Origin: Methylobacterium sp. NEAU K
Lineage (GTDB): Bacteria > Pseudomonadota > Alphaproteobacteria > Rhizobiales > Beijerinckiaceae
DNA length: 64,000 bases
Assembly: GCF_030700285.1 (NCBI RefSeq)
Contig: NZ_JAUYZJ010000002.1
Location: forward strand, 248,001-312,000
Direction: 5' to 3'
The stretch's first letter is position 1; each line of letters starts with the position of its first letter. Under the pieces are notes generated by a model. The model was given only the letters and a program-made list of their open reading frames with translations, searched no databases and was not told the DNA's origin. Both the position numbers and the translations under genes were made by a program. Shown in pieces: positions 17,161 to 25,384 of the stretch.

Positions 17161-17470
17161 ACGTCGCAGGGTCCAGGGCCTTTGCCCCGGTCGATTCAAC
17201 CGTCCAGCAACATTCCTGAAGCCACCTTCAACCGCCGGTAACGGGCTGTTGAGGCCGAGCGGACCCATGTCTCCGCATTCCGGTGACTCAGCATTTACCA
17301 TGTATTGCCGCCCCCCCGGCGTTCCCTTAAGTGACTCGCCATTCTGGAGCGACAAGACCGCCAAACCTCGGGGCTCGCCGCTTGCTCCGTCGTCGGCATG
17401 AGCCGGCGCTGAAATCTATCGTGTTTCAGACCGGTACAAAGTCCGATCAAGACGGGACGTGGCGGGCCAA
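17161..17470. other. Intergenic stretch without recognised content
   Basis: About 310 bases between the double hairpin and the sugar-phosphate transferase gene. I see no open frame with good codon use, no tRNA-like cloverleaf and no convincing promoter. It presumably contains the promoter of the downstream gene. Confidence 0.5.
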
Positions 17471-18976
17471 ATGTTTCACGAGCGGCTTCCGGAGACTTTC
17501 CAGGCTCTGCCGACCGCGGTCGACCGCAGCCGCGACGTGTGGTCCGCGCTCCTTCCGCGTCGCGGTCGCGCGCTCGCCCGCATCGCCATGTCGTCGTCGA
17601 TGGCGCTGGCCGAAATCGGGGCGATCGTCGCCGTCATCCTGTGTGTCGAGCTCGGCTACCAGATCGCTTTCGGGGATGAGAGCGCGTGGCTGAGCGCGTT
17701 CCGGGGGCTGCGGCTCTCGGCGCTGCTGAGCGTCATCATCGTCGCCACCAACGCCCTGCGCGAGGATTACAGCCTCGACGACATCATGGCGCAGAAAGTC
17801 AATGTTCAGCGCATGGCTTCGCTCTGGCTGGTTGCCTGGGCTGCGGTGCTGGTGGTCGGCTTCCTCACCAAGACAACCAACGATTACTCGCGCCTCGTCT
17901 CGATCGCGAGCTTCGTCGTCGGCCTGCCGGCCCTCGTGGCCACCCGAATGGCCGCGATCCATCTGGTGCGACGCGGCCTGAACTCCGGTTCGGCCTCGGC
18001 AAGCCGCGTCCATCTTGTCGGCTACGAGGAGGACATCGCCCAGTTCCACGCCAGCCACGAGGCCGGCCACCTCGGTTCCCGGATCGTCGGCACGAGCTAC
18101 CTGCGACGCGTCGATGCGGCCGCCGACACGGCGACGCGGCACGACCAGCTCCAAGAAGATCTCGACCTTGCGGTCTCGGTGGTGCGCTTCCTGCGGCCGG
18201 ACGACGTCTTCGTCCTGGTGCCGTGGAGCGACACCGCCGAGGTGGAGCGCTGCATCGACGCGTTCTTGCGGGTGCCCTCCGCCCTGCACCTCCGGCCCGG
18301 CACCGTGCTGGACCGCTTCCCCGACATGCGGGTGGCCCGGGTCGGCGGGGTCTCGGGCATCAATATCGGCCGCCGGCCGCTCAATGTCGCCGAAATCGTG
18401 CTGAAGCGCGCCCTCGACCTGACGGTGGCGACGATCGCCATTATATCGCTCTCGCCGCTGCTGGCGGCGATCGCGGTGGCGATCAAGCTCGACAGCCCGG
18501 GGCCGGTCTTCTTCCGCCAGAAGCGCTACGGCTTCAACCAGCAGCCCTTCGGCGTCTTCAAATTCCGCTCGATGCGGACGGAAGCCAACGCCGCGTTCCG
18601 TCAGGCGACCCGCAACGATAGCCGGATCACCCGCGTGGGTGCGATCCTGCGGCGGACGAACCTCGACGAGTTGCCTCAGCTCCTCAACGTCCTCAAGGGC
18701 GAGATGTCGCTGGTCGGCCCGCGTCCCCACGCCCTCGCGCACGATCGCAGCTTCGAGCGGCGGATCGCCCTCTACGCCCGGCGGCATAATGTGCGCCCCG
18801 GCATCACCGGCTGGGCGCAGGTTAACGGCTATCGCGGCGAGACGCTGACCGACCTGGACATGGAGCGCCGCGTCGCCTGCGACCTACACTACATCGACAA
18901 CTGGTCGATCTGGTTCGACATCCAGATCATGATCCGGACGATCATCTCGCGCCGGGCCTACAAGAACGCATTCTGA
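17471..18976 (+). CDS. Exopolysaccharide initiating polyprenyl glycosylphosphotransferase (WcaJ type)
   Basis: A 501-residue membrane protein. Four to five hydrophobic helices lie in the first 170 residues and a soluble middle domain follows. The C-terminal bacterial sugar transferase domain (from about residue 310) carries KRALDLTVA, the membrane re-entrant helix, FFRQKRYG, FKFRSMRTEA, TNLDELPQLLNVL and MSLVGPRPHA. These enzymes transfer a hexose-1-phosphate, often glucose, to undecaprenyl phosphate and so start a polysaccharide repeat unit. The gene stands alone here; no other glycan assembly gene is adjacent. ATG 17471 is used, and GTG 17459 would add four residues. It ends 4 bases from the convergent zur gene. 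Confidence 0.9.
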   Translation: MFHERLPETFQALPTAVDRSRDVWSALLPRRGRALARIAMSSSMALAEIGAIVAVILCVELGYQIAFGDESAWLSAFRGLRLSALLSVIIVATNALREDYSLDDIMAQKVNVQRMASLWLVAWAAVLVVGFLTKTTNDYSRLVSIASFVVGLPALVATRMAAIHLVRRGLNSGSASASRVHLVGYEEDIAQFHASHEAGHLGSRIVGTSYLRRVDAAADTATRHDQLQEDLDLAVSVVRFLRPDDVFVLVPWSDTAEVERCIDAFLRVPSALHLRPGTVLDRFPDMRVARVGGVSGINIGRRPLNVAEIVLKRALDLTVATIAIISLSPLLAAIAVAIKLDSPGPVFFRQKRYGFNQQPFGVFKFRSMRTEANAAFRQATRNDSRITRVGAILRRTNLDELPQLLNVLKGEMSLVGPRPHALAHDRSFERRIALYARRHNVRPGITGWAQVNGYRGETLTDLDMERRVACDLHYIDNWSIWFDIQIMIRTIISRRAYKNAF

Positions 18977-18980
18977 GGCG

Positions 18981-19466
18981 TCAGCGCGCCCGCTTCCGCT
19001 CCTGGCAGGCGCCGCAATCGCCCTCGACCTCCAGGATGCTGTGGGCCGGGGTGAAGCCCGCACGCTCCAGCGTGCGCCCGAGCCCGTCCTCGAGTTCCTC
19101 GGACGAGGCCTCATCGACACCGCCGCAGGTGCGGCAGATCAGGAAGACCACCCCCTCTCCGGGTGCGTGGCCGTGCGCGCAGGGGATGAAGGCGTTGCGG
19201 CTCGCGATCCGGTGGACGAGCCCCTGCTCCATCAGGAAATCAAGGGCGCGGTACACGGAGACCGGCGCCACGCGCCTGCCCGGCGCGCTGAGCCGCTCGG
19301 CGATGTCGTAGGCACCCTGCGCCTTGCCGGCCTCGGCGACCGCCCCGAGCACGTCCCGGCGCAGAGGGGTGAATTGCAGGCCACGCTCGCGGCAGACGGC
19401 CTCCGCCCGCGCAAGCATGTCGATAGCGCCTGTCTGGCACGCGTCGTGACCCTCATGACGGTGCAT
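18981..19466 (-). CDS. zur: Zur, zinc-responsive Fur-family repressor
   Basis: A 161-residue Fur-family protein. The winged-helix region reads FTPLRRDVLGAVAEAG and VSVYRALDFLMEQGLVHRI. Metal sites are indicated by HGHAPGE and the structural zinc pairs CRTCGG and CGACQ. Zur represses zinc uptake when Zn2+ is plentiful. It is divergent from a small membrane gene and znuC-znuB, the usual target, with an operator-like site between them. That context favours Zur over Fur or PerR. Confidence 0.9.
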   Translation of the reverse strand: MHRHEGHDACQTGAIDMLARAEAVCRERGLQFTPLRRDVLGAVAEAGKAQGAYDIAERLSAPGRRVAPVSVYRALDFLMEQGLVHRIASRNAFIPCAHGHAPGEGVVFLICRTCGGVDEASSEELEDGLGRTLERAGFTPAHSILEVEGDCGACQERKRAR

Positions 19467-19507
19467 GATCGCTCCAACGAAATCACCGCCGGTTGTCCAG
19501 CGGGTTT

Positions 19508-19522
19508 GTTACAGTGTATCAC
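19508..19522. promoter_or_regulatory. Candidate Zur operator
   Basis: GTTACAGTGTATCAC is an imperfect dyad (GTTACA/TATCAC) 42 bases before zur and 96 bases before the first gene of the divergent zinc-uptake operon. It resembles the AT-rich dyads bound by Zur, but only about 9 of 15 positions are symmetric, so the call is tentative. Confidence 0.4.
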
Positions 19523-19617
19523 CGCGGCCCCGAACCGCACCAGTAGCCCGCACGGCCGCCCGCGTCGGCTATAGCGTTCGCCGCCGAAGTGGAGACCGTT
19601 TCGGCGCAAGCGAGCGC

Positions 19618-19827
19618 ATGAAACAAACGACTCGGAGTTCACCCGTTGGCATCGCTATCGGGAGCAAATCCGGCGCGCGCGACGAGGACGCCTTGCCCCC
19701 CACCTCCAGCCCACGACACTCGGCCCGGCGCTCCCTGTTCCGCAGCGGGATCGGTCCGCGCCTCGCGCTCGCCGCGGCGCTCTCCACCCTGGTCTGGCTG
19801 ACCATCGCCTGGGCGCTCACGGCATGA
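19618..19827 (+). CDS. Small membrane protein, first gene of the znuCB operon
   Basis: A 69-residue protein: a polar Ser/Arg-rich N-terminal part, then one hydrophobic helix near the C-terminus (LALAAALSTLVWLTIAWAL). Its stop overlaps the znuC start in the ATGA arrangement, which supports real translation and a link to zinc uptake. The family is not known to me. It could be a small transporter accessory subunit or simply a coupled leader. Confidence 0.6.
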   Translation: MKQTTRSSPVGIAIGSKSGARDEDALPPTSSPRHSARRSLFRSGIGPRLALAAALSTLVWLTIAWALTA

Positions 19828-20630
19828 GCGCGCGGCCGCCAAATCAGGATCCGATCCGTCTCGTCGGCCTGACCCTGGGCTATGACCGGCACCCGGCGGT
19901 CCACCATCTCGACGGCACGGTGCGCGCGGGTGACCTTCTCGCGCTGGTCGGACCGAACGGGGCCGGCAAGTCGACCCTCCTGAAGGGCATGGTCGGCGAG
20001 ATACGCTGCCTCGACGGTCGCATCGAGCGCGCGGGCACCTTCGCCTACATGCCGCAGGCCGACGAGATCGACCGCAGCTTCCCGCTCAGCGTGATGGACC
20101 TCGCCGGCATGGGCCTCTGGCGGCAAGCGGGGTCCTGGCGCAGCCTGGACCGGCACCGGCCGGCGGTCGAGGCTGCCCTCGACGCAGTGGGCCTCGGCGG
20201 GTTCGAGGCGCGGCCGATCAGCACCCTCTCGGGCGGCCAGTTCCGGCGCGCGCTGTTCGCGCGGCTGATCCTGCAGGATTGCCCGGTGGTGCTCCTCGAC
20301 GAGCCCTTCACCGGTATCGATGCCCGCACGGTCGATGACCTGCTGGAGCTGATCCGCCTCTGGCACGGCGAGGGACGTACCATCGTCGCCGCCCTGCACG
20401 ACCTCACCCAGGTACGCGCGCACTTCCCGTCGACGCTCCTGCTCGCCCGCGAGCCCGTGGCTTGGGGACCGACCGCGCGGGTGCTCACCGCGGAGAATCT
20501 AGCCCGCGCCCGCAACCTCTCCGAGGCTTGGGACGAGGGCGCGGCCGTCTGCGTCGGACCGCGGCAGGCCGGCGCGCACGCGCATGAACACGGGGCCCAC
20601 GACCACACCCACCACGAGGACGCCGCGTGA
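19824..20630 (+). CDS. znuC: ZnuC-type zinc ABC transporter ATP-binding protein
   Basis: A 268-residue ABC ATPase. Walker A is GPNGAGKST at residues 43-51, the signature LSGGQ is near residue 134, and Walker B is VVLLDEPF near 155, followed by the H-loop in ALHDL. The tail is rich in His (HAHEHGAHDHTHH), which fits a metal importer. It pairs with the permease that overlaps its stop. The gene faces zur, supporting Zn2+ over Mn2+ or Fe2+, though a manganese/iron SitB-like role is not excluded. Confidence 0.88.
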   Translation: MSARPPNQDPIRLVGLTLGYDRHPAVHHLDGTVRAGDLLALVGPNGAGKSTLLKGMVGEIRCLDGRIERAGTFAYMPQADEIDRSFPLSVMDLAGMGLWRQAGSWRSLDRHRPAVEAALDAVGLGGFEARPISTLSGGQFRRALFARLILQDCPVVLLDEPFTGIDARTVDDLLELIRLWHGEGRTIVAALHDLTQVRAHFPSTLLLAREPVAWGPTARVLTAENLARARNLSEAWDEGAAVCVGPRQAGAHAHEHGAHDHTHHEDAA

Positions 20631-21502
20631 TCGATCCGTTCGGGCCGATCCTCGCGCCGTTCGTCGAGTTCGGCTTCATGCGCCGGGCGCTGGCGGGCTG
20701 CCTCGCGCTATCGGTCTCGGCGCCGCCGGTCGGCGTCTTCCTGACCCTGCGCCGGATGAGCCTGATGAGCGACGCGATGAGCCACGCGATCCTGCCCGGG
20801 GCCGCGGCCGGCTTCCTCGTGGCAGGGCTGTCGCTGCCGGCCATGACCCTCGGTGGCCTCGTCGCGGGGCTCGCGGTGGCGCTGCTCGCGGGCGCGGCCA
20901 CCCGGGCCACGGTGGTGCGCGAGGATGCCAATCTTGCGGCCTTCTACCTGATCTCGCTCGCCGCCGGCGTGCTGTTGGTCTCCCTGCGCGGCTCGCAGAT
21001 CGACCTGATGCATTTCCTGTTCGGCTCGGTGCTCGCGCTGGACGATTCCGCCCTTGTCCTGCTCGGCGGCATCAGCACGCTGACGCTGGTGGCGCTCGCC
21101 GCGATCTACCGGCCGCTGGTGATGGAATGCGTCGATCCGCTGTTCCTGCGCACGGTGAGCCGCAGCGGCGGCCCGGTGCATCTCGCCTTCCTGGCGCTGG
21201 TGGTCGTCAATCTCGTGGGCGGCTTCCAGGCTCTCGGAACCCTACTGGCGGTGGGCCTGATGCTGCTGCCGGCGGTGGCGGCCCGGTTCTGGGCGCGCGA
21301 CCTCGGCGGCCTGATCCCGGTCTCGATGCTGATCGCGGTGATCGCGAGCGTCTCCGGTCTCAGCCTGTCCTACCATCTGGACCTGCCGAGCGGCCCGGCA
21401 ATCGTGCTGGCGGCCGGTGCGCTCTACCTCGCTTCGATGCTCGCCGGCCCGCGCGGAGGGCTGCTCCGCCGCCTGGTGCGGGCGCGCCATCTCGAAGCCT
21501 GA
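20627..21502 (+). CDS. znuB: ZnuB-type zinc ABC transporter permease
   Basis: A 291-residue integral membrane protein with about eight hydrophobic helices, belonging to the ABC-3 permease family (early RRMSLMSDAMSHAILPGAAAGF). It forms the inner-membrane channel with ZnuC. It starts with GTG 20627, overlapping the znuC stop by 4 bases. No periplasmic binding protein (znuA) follows, because the next gene is on the other strand, so the binding protein must be encoded elsewhere. Confidence 0.88.
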   Translation: MIDPFGPILAPFVEFGFMRRALAGCLALSVSAPPVGVFLTLRRMSLMSDAMSHAILPGAAAGFLVAGLSLPAMTLGGLVAGLAVALLAGAATRATVVREDANLAAFYLISLAAGVLLVSLRGSQIDLMHFLFGSVLALDDSALVLLGGISTLTLVALAAIYRPLVMECVDPLFLRTVSRSGGPVHLAFLALVVVNLVGGFQALGTLLAVGLMLLPAVAARFWARDLGGLIPVSMLIAVIASVSGLSLSYHLDLPSGPAIVLAAGALYLASMLAGPRGGLLRRLVRARHLEA

Positions 21503-22366
21503 TCAGGGCTGGTCCTTCAGGGCAGCGAGCCCCTCGCGGTAGGTCGGATAGGCGAGCGCGACGCCGAGTTCGTCCCGGATCAGCCGGTTCCGCACGCGCT
21601 TGTTCTCACCGTAGAAGCTGCGTGCCATCGGCGACAGGTCGGCGGTCTCGAAGTCGATCTCCGGCGGCAGCGGCAGGCCGGTGAGTGCAGCGGCGTGCTC
21701 GGTGACGGTCTGGGGCGCCGTCGGCTCGTCGTCGGTGACGTTATAGACCGCCCCGGCCCGCGGCCGGTCGAGGGAGGCGAGCAGCGTCGTGGCGATGTCG
21801 TCGACGTGGATGCGGTTGAAGACCTGACCCGCCTTGACGATGCGCTGCGACCTGCCCTCGCGCAGCTTCACGATCGGGTTGCGCCCGGGGCCGTAGATGC
21901 CCGAGAGGCGGAACACCTGCACGGCCTTGCCGGTGCGGGCGCCGAGGGCCAACCACGCGGTCTCGGCGTCGACACGGATCTTGGATCGGGGACTGCGCGC
22001 CGCGGGCGGAGTGGTCTCGTCGATCCAGGCGCCGCCCTGGTCGCCGTAGACGCCGATGGTCGAGAGATAGCCGATCCAGCCTATCCGGCTCGATGCGATG
22101 GCATCAGCATAGCGGCCGAGCACCGGGTCGCCGTCTTCGGAGGGTGGCGCCGAGACGAGGAGCGCGTCCGTGTCGGCGAGGTCGGAGGGGATGCGGGGAT
22201 CGTCCGCCTCCGGGCCGAAGGCGCGCATCGCGAAGCCGGTTTCGCCGGCGAGGCGCGCGGCGTTGCGCGGCTCGGTGACGGTGGCCCGGACCGTACCGAA
22301 CCGGTCGCGCGCACGTTCGGCGAAGCGGCGGCCGGTGAAGCCGAGCCCGAAGATAAAGAGGTTCAT
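21503..22366 (-). CDS. NAD(P)-dependent epimerase/SDR-family protein
   Basis: A 287-residue extended SDR-like protein. LFIFGLGFTGRRFAERA at the start is the Rossmann GxGxxG motif, and the middle has SAPPSEDGDP and LSTIGVYGDQGG, the latter holding the YxxxK-region equivalent of YeeZ-like atypical SDRs. RLSGIYGPGRNP and NRIHVDDIA follow as in NAD-dependent epimerases. The substrate is unknown. ATG 22366 overlaps the queG stop by 4 bases, so the two are co-translated. The gene ends flush with convergent znuB. Confidence 0.8.
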   Translation of the reverse strand: MNLFIFGLGFTGRRFAERARDRFGTVRATVTEPRNAARLAGETGFAMRAFGPEADDPRIPSDLADTDALLVSAPPSEDGDPVLGRYADAIASSRIGWIGYLSTIGVYGDQGGAWIDETTPPAARSPRSKIRVDAETAWLALGARTGKAVQVFRLSGIYGPGRNPIVKLREGRSQRIVKAGQVFNRIHVDDIATTLLASLDRPRAGAVYNVTDDEPTAPQTVTEHAAALTGLPLPPEIDFETADLSPMARSFYGENKRVRNRLIRDELGVALAYPTYREGLAALKDQP

Positions 22367-23496
22367 GCCGGGGATCTCGCGTCGGCGCGAAGTTCCGTCA
22401 AGCCGGTCGCGGCCTTCCACTCGTCGCGTACGTGCGGATCGGTTTCGTCGGGTGCGTACTCCCGGTGCAAGGCCCGGACGGCATCCCGCTCCAGCAGCCG
22501 GCCGCAGGCCCAGACCGCCATCCCGCGCACCAGAGGCGAGCCGTCGTCGAGGCGCGCGACGACCGTGCTGGCGAGCCCGGGATCGCCGGAATTGCCGATC
22601 GCGATCATCACGTTTCGCAGGAACCGGTCCCGGCCGGTGCGCTTCACCGGCGTGCCGGCGAACAGCTTGCGGAAAGCCGCGTCGTCGAGGCCGGCGAGGT
22701 CGGCCAGCGCGGGTGCCGCCAGATCGGCCCTGGCCGCCAGACGCGCATCCGCCGCCGTGCGAGCGAACTTGTTCCAGGGGCAGACCGCGAGGCAGTCGTC
22801 GCAGCCGAAGACGCGGTTGCCGATCGCGGGCCTGAACGACTCGTCGATCGGGCCGGCATGCTCGATCGTGAGATACGAGATGCAGCGCCTCGCATCGAGC
22901 CGGTAGGGGCTGGGAAAGGCGTCGGTCGGGCAGATGTCCAGGCAGGCGCGGCAGGATCCGCAATGGTCGCGGCCGGGGGCGTCGGGCTCTAGTTCGGCGC
23001 TGGTGTAGATCGCTCCCAGCAGAAGCCAGTTGCCGTGCTCGCGGGAGATCAGCACCGTGTGCTTGCCCTGCCAACCGAGCCCGGCCGCCTCGGCCAGGGT
23101 TTTCTCCATCACGGGCGCGGTATCGCAAAACACCTTCACCCGTACGTCGCCCTTGGCCGACAGGTAGCCGCCGAGTTCCTTCAGGCGGCCCTTCAAAACT
23201 TCGTGATAGTCCCGCCGCCGGGCATACGCGGCGATCGTCCCCCGGTCGGTTTGGGCAACCAATGCGAGCGGGTCGTCGTCCGGTCGGTAGCTCATCGCCA
23301 GGACCAGGATGCTGCGCAGTCCCGGCCACAAGCCGACCGGGCTCGCCCGCTGGTCGGCGCGCTCCGCCATCCAGTCCATGGTGCCTTGGGCACCGTCGGC
23401 GAGCCACGTGGACAGCCGGTGCGGTAGATCGGGCAGGCGGTCCGGCCGGGTGACCCGCAGCCCGCAGAAGCCGAGATCCCGCGCTCTTGCCTCCAC
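22363..23496 (-). CDS. queG: QueG, epoxyqueuosine reductase
   Basis: A 377-residue iron-sulfur, cobalamin-dependent enzyme that makes queuosine from epoxyqueuosine in tRNA. Two [4Fe-4S] motifs are visible, CGSCRACLDICPTDAF near residue 180 and CDDCLAVCPWNKF near residue 230. A HEAT-like C-terminal segment (GSPLVRGMAVWACGRLL) follows. It uses B12, whose pathway fills the start of the window. The start is unclear: GTG 23496 is used, but in-frame codons just upstream read IGADLRRL, like the family's N-terminal helix, without an ATG, GTG or TTG. It lies between fzlA and the SDR gene. Confidence 0.93.
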   Translation of the reverse strand: MEARARDLGFCGLRVTRPDRLPDLPHRLSTWLADGAQGTMDWMAERADQRASPVGLWPGLRSILVLAMSYRPDDDPLALVAQTDRGTIAAYARRRDYHEVLKGRLKELGGYLSAKGDVRVKVFCDTAPVMEKTLAEAAGLGWQGKHTVLISREHGNWLLLGAIYTSAELEPDAPGRDHCGSCRACLDICPTDAFPSPYRLDARRCISYLTIEHAGPIDESFRPAIGNRVFGCDDCLAVCPWNKFARTAADARLAARADLAAPALADLAGLDDAAFRKLFAGTPVKRTGRDRFLRNVMIAIGNSGDPGLASTVVARLDDGSPLVRGMAVWACGRLLERDAVRALHREYAPDETDPHVRDEWKAATGLTELRADARSPA

Positions 23497-23537
23497 GAGG
23501 CGGCGCAGATCCGCGCCTATGTGGGTCCGTCGACGGC

Positions 23538-24230
23538 TCAGAAATCCAGATCCGCGTAATGGCCGGCCGGCGGCATGCCGGGCACCCGGTCAGCGAGAAG
23601 GCCCCGGAACGAGGGGCGAGACTTCACCCGAGCATACCAGTTGCGGGCCATCTCGTCCTCGTCCCACGGCACGTCGCCGAGATAATCGGCGCAGGAGAGA
23701 TGGGCGGCAGCCGCGAGATCGGCATAGGTCAGGTTGTCGCCCGCGAGCCAGCGACGGCGCGCGATCAGGTAGCCGATGTACTTGAGGTGGTAGCGCACGT
23801 TGGTGCGCGCGGCGCGGATGGCGTTCATGTCGGGCGGCCCCCCACCCTCCTGCGCCGACATGAAGCGCTTCGAGATCTTCTCGTTGACGAGGTATCCGGT
23901 GACCTCGGAATCGAACTTCATCAGGAACCAGTCGAGCAGGCGCCGGACCTCGACGCGCTCCACCGTGTCGTCCGGCATCATGCGCCGACCGGAGAGGCCC
24001 AGCCCTCTCGTCTCGTCGAGATACTCGGCGATGACGCTGGCGCCGGGCACCACGAGGCCGGTCTGCTCCAGCAGAACGGGCGTCGACCCGGCCGGGTTGA
24101 TCAGCAGGAAGTCGTCGCGGCGCTCCCAAGGGCGCTCCTCGAACAGCGTCGGTTCCAGGCCCATCTCGGCGAGCACGAGACGGATGAACCGGGAATTCGC
24201 GCAGAATGGAAAGTGGTAGAGGGTCGCCAT
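23538..24230 (-). CDS. fzlA: FzlA-like glutathione S-transferase-fold division protein
   Basis: A 230-residue GST-fold protein. The thioredoxin-like half starts ATLYHFPFCANSRFIRLVLA, and NPAGSTPVLLE and SVIAEYLDE follow; the C-terminal helical half ends in HYADLDF. Alphaproteobacterial FzlA binds FtsZ and links it to septal wall synthesis, and its conserved acidic C-terminal tail is essential in Caulobacter; a comparable tail is present. The neighbours uppP (divergent) and queG fit what I recall of fzlA loci. An ordinary GST is the alternative, but the length and tail favour FzlA. Confidence 0.75.
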   Translation of the reverse strand: MATLYHFPFCANSRFIRLVLAEMGLEPTLFEERPWERRDDFLLINPAGSTPVLLEQTGLVVPGASVIAEYLDETRGLGLSGRRMMPDDTVERVEVRRLLDWFLMKFDSEVTGYLVNEKISKRFMSAQEGGGPPDMNAIRAARTNVRYHLKYIGYLIARRRWLAGDNLTYADLAAAAHLSCADYLGDVPWDEDEMARNWYARVKSRPSFRGLLADRVPGMPPAGHYADLDF

Positions 24231-24484
24231 TGAGGCCGTGAGGGCGGTTCGGTCTGACCGCGCGGCAGGTCCCGCGCGCATCTTCGGCCCTGGCGCCAAG
24301 ATTTCGGCTGCCAGGACTTCGGACCAAGCGTTATTGCCCGATCGTTGCTGAGCCCTTAACACGCGCGGCCCGCCCCGGTAACCGCCCGTCAACCCTGATG
24401 CGCGAAGCCGTCGGGCAAGTTTTTCAACTGGTTCGCGGTGTGCCCGTCCCGGGCCGACGCGCGCCCGCGGCGCGAGGCTCGACA

Positions 24485-25288
24485 ATGGATCCGGCAAGCA
24501 TCGGCAAGGCGATCCTGCTCGCCCTGGTGGAGGGGGCGACCGAATTCATCCCGGTCTCGTCCACCGGCCACCAACTCCTGGTCGGCCACTTCATCGGCTT
24601 CCACTCGCCCAACAACACATTCGAGGTGCTGATCCAGCTCGGGGCGATCCTGGCGATCCTGACGGTCTATTTCCACCGCTTGGTCGGCATCGCCCGGGCC
24701 TTGCCGACCAACCCGCAGGCGCGCCGTTTCGTGATCGGCATCCTAGTGGCCTTCCTGCCGGCGGCGATCATCGGGGGCCTCTTCTCGAAAATGATCAAGG
24801 CCTATCTGTTCAATCCCTGGATCGTCTGCGCGACCCTGGTCGCCGGCGGCTTGGTGCTGCTCGTCATCGACGACACCGACCTCGAGGTGAAGAAGACCGA
24901 CGTCTACGATTACACCCTGCCGATGGACCTGAAGATCGGCATCTTCCAGTGCCTCGCCATGATCCCCGGAGTGTCCCGCTCGGGCGCAACCATCGTGGGT
25001 GCGATGCTGATGGGCGCCGACAAGCGCTCGGCCACCGAGTTCTCGTTCTACCTGGCGATGCCGACCATGGCGGGTGCCTTCGCCAAGGACCTGCTCGACA
25101 ACTACAAGAACCTGTCGAGCGACGATGTCGGCTTGATCGTGATCGGCTTCATCGTGTCCTTCATCGCGGCGCTGTTCGTGGTGCGAGTGCTGCTCGACTA
25201 CGTCTCCCGGCACGGGTTCCGGCTGTTCGCATGGTGGCGGATCATCGTCGGTGCCCTGGGCTTCGCGGGGCTGATCATCCTGGGTTGA
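24485..25288 (+). CDS. uppP: UppP, undecaprenyl-diphosphate phosphatase (BacA family)
   Basis: A 267-residue membrane protein with about seven or eight helices. The two family signatures are present: [14 protein letters not shown] at residues 16-29 and PGVSRSGAT near residue 160, which together form the active site. It removes phosphate from undecaprenyl diphosphate so the lipid carrier can be reused in peptidoglycan and polysaccharide synthesis; high dosage gives bacitracin resistance in other bacteria. ATG 24485 is used. A perfect hairpin follows 18 bases after the stop. Confidence 0.96.
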   Translation: MDPASIGKAILLALVEGATEFIPVSSTGHQLLVGHFIGFHSPNNTFEVLIQLGAILAILTVYFHRLVGIARALPTNPQARRFVIGILVAFLPAAIIGGLFSKMIKAYLFNPWIVCATLVAGGLVLLVIDDTDLEVKKTDVYDYTLPMDLKIGIFQCLAMIPGVSRSGATIVGAMLMGADKRSATEFSFYLAMPTMAGAFAKDLLDNYKNLSSDDVGLIVIGFIVSFIAALFVVRVLLDYVSRHGFRLFAWWRIIVGALGFAGLIILG

Positions 25289-25305
25289 AGTTGCTCGACC
25301 ATCGG

Positions 25306-25343
25306 GCGATTGCCTCCGACCGAGCGGCGTGCGAGGCAATCGC
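25306..25343 (+). terminator. Hairpin between uppP and the mutase gene
   Basis: GCGATTGCCTC (25306-25316) and GAGGCAATCGC (25333-25343) form a perfect 11-bp stem with a 16-base loop, without a T-run. It could end uppP transcription or sit in the leader of the mutase gene 42 bases on. Confidence 0.45.
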
Positions 25344-25384
25344 GTGAAAGCGGTGCATAAGATGCCGCGGCCAGGGATCTTCTG

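Noticed and set aside
17161..17470. Possible tRNA or small RNA in this spacer
   Set aside because: No cloverleaf, T-arm or conserved pairing pattern could be drawn.
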